DNA of 5,707 nt from NCBI GenBank assembly GCA_903851225.1, contig CAINNT010000096.1:1-5707 (forward strand). Direction: 5' to 3'. Positions 1-5,244 of this stretch are shown in pieces. The translations under genes and the position numbers were made by a program. Within the stretch, counting starts at the first letter, position 1. Every line of letters begins with the position of its first letter. The notes beneath the pieces were generated by a model. That model was not told the DNA's origin, searched no databases, and worked only from the letters and a program-made list of their open reading frames with translations. Origin of the DNA: an uncultured Chloroflexota bacterium. Lineage in GTDB: Bacteria; Chloroflexota; Limnocylindria; Limnocylindrales; Limnocylindraceae.

Positions 1-229
1 ACCAAACCTCGTCGATCTCTTCTCCCGCGCTGCGACGGCACCGGTGCGCCTCTACCGCTTTGCGCCGAGCGCATATCCCGCATATTTGAATGAGGCGACC
101 ATCGCGAAGATTCGCAGTGTGATCGCGAACGCATTTCCTGCCATCGCCTCACCCTCGCCCAGTCCATCTGCGAGCCCAAGCGACAGCCCCGAGCCGACGC
201 CGAGCGCACCAGAGAGCATCGCTCCGTAG
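1..229 (+). CDS. C-terminal end of an unidentified protein with a Pro/Ser-rich tail (5' end outside window)
   Basis: The frame is open from base 2 to the TAG at 227-229, giving 75 visible residues; the start lies outside the window, and the GTG at 44 is internal rather than a convincing start. About 50 residues look folded (LYRFAPSAYPAYLNEATIAK, then IRSVIANAFP). A low-complexity tail of about 25 residues follows, rich in Pro, Ser, Ala and Glu (SPSPSPSASPSDSPEPTPS). Such tails are common at the ends of exported or cell-envelope proteins in high-GC Gram-positives and Chloroflexota. The pattern 'aromatic-x-P...Y...IR..I...F' before the tail recalls the end of LytR-CpsA-Psr (LCP) glycopolymer transferases, but no catalytic residue is in view, so this is only a guess. 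It converges on acs across the 412-base gap. That it is coding is fairly sure; the family is not. Confidence 0.6.
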   Translation, partial: PNLVDLFSRAATAPVRLYRFAPSAYPAYLNEATIAKIRSVIANAFPAIASPSPSPSASPSDSPEPTPSAPESIAP

Positions 230-546
230 GGGGAGAGGGGAGAAAAGAGTTCGCCCGAGAGGCCATCCGATGTCGGGGGCGACGCTTGCACGCCGGTTCC
301 CCTCCGCTGTGAGATCGGGTCGAGTTGCTCCAGCCGTAAAGCCGAAGCTCCCAGGTGACCCTCCGCTCCGCCGCTACGAGTTGCCCCGTGCGTCGGTGGT
401 CATTCACCAGCACCGTCAGTTGCCTGTCGGTTCGACCCCGTCATCGCCACAGTTCGTGCCGCCTGGCCGATTGCTCGGTCGGCGGGTTCACCGCTGGCCC
501 CTTCGGGCTACGAGTAGCATCGCGCCGGCAGCCCCTCAACAGAAGG

Positions 547-564
547 GACTTATCAACGACTTAT
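547..564. repeat. Direct repeat GACTTAT-N4-GACTTAT (11-base period)
   Basis: GACTTAT occurs at 547-553 and again at 558-564, separated by CAAC. A 7-base repeat with a 4-base spacer gives an 11-base period, about one helical turn. This is the layout known for half-sites of OmpR/PhoB-family response regulators. There is no obvious promoter or gene start next to it, so the role is unknown and chance is possible. Confidence 0.35.
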
Positions 565-582
565 TGGAGTGCTTGGGGAGAG

Positions 583-623
583 TTTTCCACCACGAAGCGG
601 CTAGCCGCCGACGATGTGGAAAA
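583..623. repeat. Nested inverted repeat with DnaA-box-like arms
   Basis: The outer arms TTTTCCAC (583-590) and GTGGAAAA (616-623) are perfect reverse complements. Almost exactly centred between them is a perfect 12-base palindrome, GCGGCTAGCCGC (597-608). The right arm read on the minus strand is TTTTCCACA, one mismatch from the classical DnaA box TTATCCACA; the left arm TTTTCCACC has two mismatches. The base of the stem is T on the 5' side and A on the 3' side, the reverse of a bidirectional Rho-independent terminator (A-tract, stem, T-tract), so a protein-binding site fits better than a terminator. The function is inferred; the repeat itself is plain. Confidence 0.5.
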
Positions 624-641
624 GTTTCGCGCCGTTCGCCC

Positions 642-2612
642 CTACTCGTCAGCGGCGCCGGTATTGGCGCGAATGACCTCGACGATCGACGAGTCTGCGA
701 GGGTGGTGACATCGCCAAGGTTGCGCCCCTCGGCAATGTCGCGCAGGAGGCGGCGCATGATCTTCCCTGAGCGAGTCTTGGGAAGCTCAGGGACAAACTC
801 CAGGTGCTTCGGCTTGGCGATCGCACCAATGCTCTTGCCAACATGGGTCCGCAACTCGTCAAGCAGCGCTGGCGTTGGCTCAACCCCCCTCTTCAAGATG
901 ACGAAGCCGACGATGGCCTGGCCGGTCAGCGGGTCGCTCTTCCCCACCACCGCAGCCTCGGCAACGGAGTGGTGATCCACGAGGGCAGATTCGACCTCGA
1001 TGGTGCTGATGCGGTGCGCGGAGACGTTCATCACATCGTCCACGCGACCGAGGAGCCAGTAGTACCCGTCGGCATCACGGCGCGCGCCGTCGCCCGCGAA
1101 GTACGAGCCTGGGAATCGGCTCCAGTACGTCTCCTTGAAGCGCTCTGGATCGCCCCAGATACCGCGCAACATTGACGGCCACGGTTTGGTGAGCGTCAGA
1201 TAGCCGCCTGAGCCGAGTGGCACGCTCCTCCCTGCATCATCGACAACATCTGCCGAGATGCCAGGGAGCGGAAAGGTCGCCGAGCCGGGCTTGGTGGTGG
1301 TGACCCCAGGGAGTGGGCTGATCAGAATCGACCCAGTCTCGGTCTGCCACCAGGTATCGACGATTGGCGTGCGGTTGCCGCCGATGAGCTCGCGATACCA
1401 GAGCCACGCTTCTGGATTGATCGGTTCACCCACAGATCCGAGGAGGCGAAGCGACGAGAGGTCGTGCCCCTTCGGATGCTCGTCACCTTGGCGCATGAAG
1501 GCACGAATTGCCGTTGGCGCGCAATAGAGGATCGTGACCTTCAGCTCTTCAACGATCGACCACCAGCGATCCCACGCCGGGGTGTCGGGGGTGCCCTCGT
1601 ACATGACCTGCGTCGCGCCGTTGCTGAGCGGTCCGTACACGATGTAGCTGTGCCCGGTCACCCAGCCAACGTCGGCGGCGCACCAGTAAACGTCGTCGGG
1701 CTTGATGTCAAAGACGGCGCGATGCGTGAAGGTTGCACCAAGCAGGTAGCCAGCGCTGGTGTGCATGATCCCCTTCGGCTTCGCCGTGGTGCCACTGGTG
1801 TAGAGCAGGTAGAGGAGCTGCTCGGCTGGCATTGGATCGGCGGGACACTCAGCAGACTGGCCTGGCACGAACTCGTGCCACCAGTGGTCGCGGCCGCTCT
1901 GCATTGCCGTGGTGCCCGCGGTGCCTGGCTGGCGGCGCTGGTAGACGAGCACGCCGGTGATTGAGGGGGTGCTCACCAGTGCCTCATCGGCGATCGGCTT
2001 CAGCTCGAAGAAGTTCCCTTTGCGATAGCCGCCATCTGCCGTGATCAGCACCTTCGCCGTTGCGTCGTTGATGCGATCGGCGAGGGCGTTCGCCGGGAAG
2101 CCGCTGAAGACCACACTGTGCGCCGCGCCAAGTCGAGCGCAGGCAAGCATGGCGATCGCCACCTCGGGAACCATCGGCATGTAAATGGCGACGCGGTCGC
2201 CCTTGGTCACCCCGAGTGCTTTCAGCGCGTTTGCCGTCTTCTGGACCTCACGCAGCAGGTCGTTGTAGGTCACGGTGCGTCGGTCGCCTGGCTCGCCGAT
2301 CCAGTGGAACGCGACCTTCGCGCCGCGACCAGCGGCAACGTGGCGATCAACGCAGTTCTCTGAAACGTTCAGCTCGCCGTCGTCAAACCACTTCGCAAAT
2401 GGGCGCTCCCACTCCAGGGTCTTCGTGAAGGGCTTCCGCCACGTCAGCAGCTCTCGTGCCTGGTCGGCCCAGAATGCAACTGGGTCGGCTGCAGCGCGCT
2501 CATACAGGTCGGCGCGAGCGTTCGCTGCGCTAGCGGTAGCCGCGTCCGGTGGAAACGAGTGCCCCTCTGCCTGAAAGGTTTCGATCCCGTGCTGTTCTGG
2601 TGCGTCGCCCAC
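642..2612 (-). CDS. acs: Acetyl-CoA synthetase (acetate--CoA ligase, AMP-forming)
   Basis: A complete 656-residue enzyme, the usual length for Acs. It activates acetate with ATP to acetyl-AMP, then transfers acetyl to CoA in the cytoplasm. Order: N-terminal Acs domain (about 30-90), the ATP-binding loop YTSGTTAKPKG (271-281), WWQTETG (421-427), hinge GRVDD (522-526), VSAHRIS (530-536), and C-terminal PKTRSGK (611-617). Lys617 is the catalytic lysine that GNAT acetyltransferases modify in known Acs. The acetate-pocket residues of Salmonella Acs are all matched (V318, T319, V394, W422), favouring acetate over longer acids. The motif style resembles actinobacterial Acs. The GTG at 2612 is chosen because it gives normal length, has GAGGAGG ten bases upstream, and shares one base with the upstream iclR stop (TAGTG), implying coupled translation. 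Longer upstream extensions would lie entirely within iclR. Some CoA-site residues differ from Salmonella (see findings). Confidence 0.97.
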   Translation of the reverse strand: MGDAPEQHGIETFQAEGHSFPPDAATASAANARADLYERAAADPVAFWADQARELLTWRKPFTKTLEWERPFAKWFDDGELNVSENCVDRHVAAGRGAKVAFHWIGEPGDRRTVTYNDLLREVQKTANALKALGVTKGDRVAIYMPMVPEVAIAMLACARLGAAHSVVFSGFPANALADRINDATAKVLITADGGYRKGNFFELKPIADEALVSTPSITGVLVYQRRQPGTAGTTAMQSGRDHWWHEFVPGQSAECPADPMPAEQLLYLLYTSGTTAKPKGIMHTSAGYLLGATFTHRAVFDIKPDDVYWCAADVGWVTGHSYIVYGPLSNGATQVMYEGTPDTPAWDRWWSIVEELKVTILYCAPTAIRAFMRQGDEHPKGHDLSSLRLLGSVGEPINPEAWLWYRELIGGNRTPIVDTWWQTETGSILISPLPGVTTTKPGSATFPLPGISADVVDDAGRSVPLGSGGYLTLTKPWPSMLRGIWGDPERFKETYWSRFPGSYFAGDGARRDADGYYWLLGRVDDVMNVSAHRISTIEVESALVDHHSVAEAAVVGKSDPLTGQAIVGFVILKRGVEPTPALLDELRTHVGKSIGAIAKPKHLEFVPELPKTRSGKIMRRLLRDIAEGRNLGDVTTLADSSIVEVIRANTGAADE

Positions 2613-3553
2613 TAGCCGGCCGCCTCCTCGTCGCCTTCCACCTGGTGCTCTCGCTCCTCTGCATCGTCCTCTTTGAGGTGCGGCACGATACCGGCACGCC
2701 GCTGGCTGCCGGTCCAGCCCAACTTGGTGCTGATCTGCTGAGCGGCATCGCGCGCCGCAGTCACGAGTGCGGGGAGTGTGCCGGGCGTGATGCGTGTAGC
2801 GGCGCCCCACACGACTACGGTGGCGATGACAGTTCCGCGCGCATCGCAGATCGGCACCGCTGCGGCGGTGATTCGTTCGTCCCACTCGCCGATCGCCACG
2901 GCATAGCCGCGACGGCGAATCGTGGCGAGCTCTTCGAGGAGCGCACGCGCGTCGGTAATGGTGCGCGACGTGTACCCCACCAGGCCGCGCCGAGCGATCG
3001 AGAGGACGGTGCGTTCCGGGAGCGAAGCGAGCAGCACCTTCCCTGAAGCTATGGCGTGCATCGCCACCGGTCGCCCCGTGATGTCGGGCATCGGTGTGAG
3101 GTTTGGCCCATCGATCTGGCAGATCGCAACTGCGGCGGCTACGCCGTCGAATACTTCGAGGCTGACAGTTTCGTGGGTCGCCTTGGCGAGCGCCTCCATC
3201 TCAGGGAGCGCGATCGAACGCAGGTCTAGGGTGCGCTCTGCAGACTGCGCCAGGCGAATGATGCCGACGCCGAGTCGAAAGTGTCCACTCTCACGATCTT
3301 GCTCTACGAGTCCGCGGCGCTCAAGCGTTGAAAGGAGTCGGCTCACCGTTGACTTGTGCAGGTCGAGGGAGTGAGAGAGATCGGTGACCGAGGCGGAGCC
3401 ATCGGCGTCGGCGAGGCAAACCAGGAGCGCGGCGGCACGATCGACGGATCGAACGGCGGCATCATCGGCGCCATGACCCCCCGCGCCATTGGCGAGATCC
3501 AGGACCTCGTCGGAGGCCTGGGCAGCGCGAGCGCGTGCCTGTTCACTACTCAT
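2612..3553 (-). CDS. IclR-family transcriptional regulator
   Basis: 313 residues, longer than the usual 250-280. A winged helix-turn-helix domain spans about 34-102 (begins VRSVDRAAALL; recognition helix around HKSTVSRLLSTLERRGLVE, 66-84; wing to FRLGVGIIRLA). The ligand-binding IclR domain follows at about 112-279, with the typical GKVLLASLPE (171-180) and the closing AAQQISTKLG (270-279). About 33 Ala/Asp-rich residues precede the DNA-binding domain, and a charged tail of about 33 residues follows (EDDAEEREHQVEGDEE, 295-310). The ATG at 3553 is chosen over the in-frame TTG at 3610 because it has GGGAGGAG ten bases upstream and because the predicted promoter covers the longer version. Family members usually act as dimers sensing small acids and often control neighbours. 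Here the gene leads acs in one transcript and diverges from crtI, so acetate-related sensing and self-regulation are likely but inferred. Confidence 0.93.
   Translation of the reverse strand: MSSEQARARAAQASDEVLDLANGAGGHGADDAAVRSVDRAAALLVCLADADGSASVTDLSHSLDLHKSTVSRLLSTLERRGLVEQDRESGHFRLGVGIIRLAQSAERTLDLRSIALPEMEALAKATHETVSLEVFDGVAAAVAICQIDGPNLTPMPDITGRPVAMHAIASGKVLLASLPERTVLSIARRGLVGYTSRTITDARALLEELATIRRRGYAVAIGEWDERITAAAVPICDARGTVIATVVVWGAATRITPGTLPALVTAARDAAQQISTKLGWTGSQRRAGIVPHLKEDDAEEREHQVEGDEEAAG
2623..2629 (-). promoter_or_regulatory. Ribosome binding site of acs (GAGGAGG)
   Basis: GAGGAGG on the minus strand lies inside the last codons of iclR (Glu-Glu-Ala region), ten bases before the acs GTG. 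Together with the one-base stop/start overlap it fixes the GTG at 2612 as the acs start. Confidence 0.75.
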
Positions 3554-3563
3554 TGGATGGCTG

Positions 3564-3571
3564 CTCCTCCC
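3564..3571 (-). promoter_or_regulatory. Ribosome binding site of iclR (GGGAGGAG)
   Basis: GGGAGGAG on the minus strand sits ten bases before the ATG at 3553. It decides this start over the upstream TTG at 3610. Confidence 0.75.
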
Positions 3572-3575
3572 TAGG

Positions 3576-3592
3576 GGGCGGATGATCCGCCC
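3576..3592. promoter_or_regulatory. Perfect 17-base palindrome, candidate IclR operator
   Basis: The two 8-base arms GGGCGGAT and ATCCGCCC are perfect reverse complements around a single central G. A one-base loop makes an RNA hairpin unlikely but suits a dimeric DNA-binding protein. It contains the predicted -10 element of the iclR-acs promoter and lies about 115 bases upstream of crtI. IclR-family regulators commonly bind palindromes of about this size near their own promoters. That the neighbouring IclR protein binds here is inference. Confidence 0.5.
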
Positions 3593-3610
3593 GCGGAGCG
3601 CTCTCGTCAA
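3582..3610 (-). promoter_or_regulatory. Predicted sigma70-type promoter for iclR-acs
   Basis: On the minus strand, TTGACG (3605-3610, five of six to TTGACA) is followed after 17 bases by GATCAT (3582-3587, four of six to TATAAT, with the key A2 and T6). Transcription would start near 3575, leaving a leader of about 22 bases that holds the ribosome binding site. The -10 lies inside the 17-base palindrome, so a bound repressor would block polymerase. Confidence 0.5.
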
Positions 3611-3696
3611 TCGGTGGCGGAATTCGTGCTCAGCGCGCCGCCCGCGTCACCCTTACGATGGTGGTCACTGGGGGCTCCGCCTCCACCGCACCGTCG

Positions 3697-3704
3697 AAGG
3701 GGGG
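3697..3704 (+). promoter_or_regulatory. Ribosome binding site of crtI (AAGGGGGG)
   Basis: An AAGGGGGG purine run ends three bases before the ATG at 3708; its AAGGGG core is five bases away. It supports this start, where the FAD-binding Rossmann motif begins at residue 9, over an upstream in-frame extension that would run into the iclR promoter and the antisense of iclR. Confidence 0.6.
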
Positions 3705-3707
3705 TCC

Positions 3708-5240
3708 ATGGCGCAAGGGGGTCGAACGGCCATCATCGTGGGGAGCGGCTTCGGCGGTCTCTCCACGGCCATCCGCCTCCTCTCCGATGGTTGGCAGGTC
3801 ACCATCTTGGAGGCCCGCCCCGAAATCGGCGGCCGCGCCTCGCGGATCCGAGAGGGTGGTTACACCTTCGACACTGGCCCGTCCCTCATCACCATGCCGT
3901 GGCTCTTCGAAGAGGTCTATGCCGCCGCGGGCGAGAAGATGTCAGACCACGTCAGGTTGCGCCAACTGCAGCCGGGCTACCGCATCTTCTGGACGGGCGA
4001 AGAGCGTCACTTTGACTTTGGAAGCGACCGCGAACAGCTGCTCGCCGAGATGCGCAAGTTTTCCAACGACGACGCCAATCAGCTGGAGGCGTTCTTGGCG
4101 GCATCAGGGGCAATCCACCGGGAGGGAATCCTCGTCTCCGGTCGTCAGAACTTCCTCAACCTGAAGGACTTCGTCAAGCTCCTCCCCACCATGGCGCGCC
4201 TCGATGCGATCCGTTTCCTTGAAGGGTGGGTCGGCAAGTTCTTCAAGGAGCCGCATGTACAGCAGGCGTTCGGCTTCCATTCACTCTTCATCGGTGGCGA
4301 CCCGTCTCGGGTGCCAGCCATCTATGCAGCGCTCGCCTACCTGCAGATCGCCGACGGCATCTGGTACACCGAAGGTGGCGTCTACAGCATCATTGAATCG
4401 TTCGGCAAGATCATCGCCAAGATGGGCGGGTCAATTCAGGCCAACAGCAAGGTTGATCAAATCCTGCATCGCAACGGGCGTGCGACGGGCGTGCGGACCG
4501 CAGACGGTGTTGTGCATCACGCCGACCTTGTGATCTACAACGGCGATGTGACGGCACGCAACGCCCTCCTCCCCGATGCCCCTGATACGCTCCCGTGGCG
4601 CTTCCGCCCACTGCGCACCACGATGTCGGCGCACATGATGTACCTGGGCACCAACAAGAAGTTTGAAAAGCTTCTCCATCACACCCTTGTGGTGGGCGAC
4701 GATTATCACGGCTTCATCAAAGATGTGACCCGAGATCGGCGAATGCCACGAAGCAACGCGGTCTACATTCACGCGCCATCACGCACGGAACCGGAGATGG
4801 CGCCGCCAGGCGGCGATTCGATCGCCATCCTGCTCCCCGTGCCGAATCTGCGATCTGGCGACGACTGGGCCGAAGCGGAGCCACGCATGCGCGATCGCAC
4901 CCTCGAGTGGCTCGAAGACTGGGGGCTGCCGGGGCTCCGCGACTCGATCGTCGTGGAGCGTTCGTGGACCCCGCTCACCTTCCGTGACGAGCTCCTTGCG
5001 CCAGATGGCAACGCCTTCGCCGTGGAGCCGTCGCTGCAGCAGTCGGCCTACTTCCGCCAGCCGAACCGCGACCGCGCGATCGCCGGCCTCTACTACGTGG
5101 GTGGCGGAACCCATCCGGGGGCCGGCATGCCGGGCGCCCTCCTGACTTCGCAGGTCACGCAAGACCTAATTCGTGGGGACTACCCAGCGCCATTCATCTC
5201 ACCCGCCACCGGCCCGACCGGAAACCTCGTTCGCCCGTAG
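3708..5240 (+). CDS. crtI: Phytoene desaturase, CrtI type (FAD-dependent carotenoid desaturase)
   Basis: 510 residues, the normal CrtI length. It introduces double bases of conjugation into phytoene on the way to lycopene, acting at the membrane with bound FAD. The N-terminal dinucleotide fold is clear: AIIVGSGFGGLSTAIRL (8-24) with GxGxxG, the acidic end of beta-2 at Glu35 (VTILEARPEIGGRAS), then YTFDTGPSLITMP (52-64). The middle has HSLFIGGDPSRVPAIYA (191-207) and GIWYTEGG (217-224). The C-terminal family signature LYYVGGGTHPGAGMPGALLT (461-480) completes the FAD site. About 20 residues with no clear motif follow. Four bases separate its stop from a phytoene synthase start, which supports carotenoid rather than another amine-oxidase-fold role. 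How many desaturation steps it performs, and whether it acts on C40 or C30 substrates, cannot be read from the sequence. Weak spot: no strong + strand promoter is visible in the 154-base divergent region. Confidence 0.93.
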   Translation: MAQGGRTAIIVGSGFGGLSTAIRLLSDGWQVTILEARPEIGGRASRIREGGYTFDTGPSLITMPWLFEEVYAAAGEKMSDHVRLRQLQPGYRIFWTGEERHFDFGSDREQLLAEMRKFSNDDANQLEAFLAASGAIHREGILVSGRQNFLNLKDFVKLLPTMARLDAIRFLEGWVGKFFKEPHVQQAFGFHSLFIGGDPSRVPAIYAALAYLQIADGIWYTEGGVYSIIESFGKIIAKMGGSIQANSKVDQILHRNGRATGVRTADGVVHHADLVIYNGDVTARNALLPDAPDTLPWRFRPLRTTMSAHMMYLGTNKKFEKLLHHTLVVGDDYHGFIKDVTRDRRMPRSNAVYIHAPSRTEPEMAPPGGDSIAILLPVPNLRSGDDWAEAEPRMRDRTLEWLEDWGLPGLRDSIVVERSWTPLTFRDELLAPDGNAFAVEPSLQQSAYFRQPNRDRAIAGLYYVGGGTHPGAGMPGALLTSQVTQDLIRGDYPAPFISPATGPTGNLVRP

Positions 5241-5244
5241 CTGC

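Larger units (their letters stand above)
230..641. other. Long convergent intergenic gap, no recognisable gene
   Basis: The left-edge gene and acs end facing each other across 412 bases, long for such a compact region. Open frames crossing it on the + strand (for example from ATG 270) run antisense into acs and give Arg/Pro-rich, family-less proteins, so I do not call them. It begins with an all-purine stretch directly after the stop codon at 229. It holds several short GC hairpins (for example GCCC-CTTC-GGGC near 498-509). Near its right end are a direct repeat and a nested inverted repeat, listed separately. I looked for tRNA, tmRNA, RNase P and SRP RNA signatures and found none complete. 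No hairpin followed by a T-run, as in a Rho-independent terminator, is evident for either gene. Confidence 0.6.
817..5083. repeat. Dispersed GCGATCGC octamers (HIP1-like palindromes)
   Basis: Four copies of the palindrome GCGATCGC lie at 817-824, 2152-2159, 4891-4898 and 5076-5083, all inside genes. The core CGATCG occurs 16 times by my reading across the window. The octamer equals the HIP1 element known to be abundant in many cyanobacterial genomes. Here it may reflect codon preference (Ala-Ile-Ala as GCG-ATC-GC) or a genome-wide oligonucleotide bias. It is not a mobile element. Confidence 0.45.

Noticed and set aside
370..450. tRNA suggested by GGTTCGACCCCG at 429-440
   Set aside because: One mismatch in the T-stem, and no 5' acceptor strand matching the following bases at the right distance; no anticodon or D arm.
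539..555. RNase P RNA 3' block (ACAGAAGGGACTTAT)
   Set aside because: The obligatory GAGGAAAGTCC region is absent upstream on the same strand, and the GGCTTA element is imperfect.
583..630. Bidirectional Rho-independent terminator
   Set aside because: The stem base has T then A rather than A then T, and no T-run follows on either strand.
270..770. Plus-strand open frame of 166 codons beginning ATG 270, with a second overlapping frame at 355-975
   Set aside because: Both run antisense into the well-supported acs 3' end, give Arg/Pro/Ser-rich proteins with no family features, and are typical chance frames in GC-rich DNA.
2613..2885. N-terminal extension of acs upstream of 2612
   Set aside because: It lies wholly in iclR coding sequence in another frame, is Arg-rich with no Acs motifs, and would make the protein about 90 residues too long.
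3554..3610. Longer IclR protein from TTG at 3610
   Set aside because: It would translate through the predicted promoter, palindrome and ribosome binding site; ATG 3553 has a properly spaced GGGAGGAG.
3654..3659. TACGAT as a -10 element for crtI
   Set aside because: It is placed about 50 bases before the ATG, but no -35-like hexamer lies 16-18 bases upstream, so I do not call a promoter.
3660..3687. Leader hairpin GGTGG...CCACC before crtI
   Set aside because: Only five base pairs with a long loop; expected by chance in GC-rich sequence.
3489..3707. N-terminal extension of crtI (73 residues)
   Set aside because: It overlaps iclR antisense and is Arg-rich; the Rossmann motif starts eight residues after ATG 3708, as in the family.
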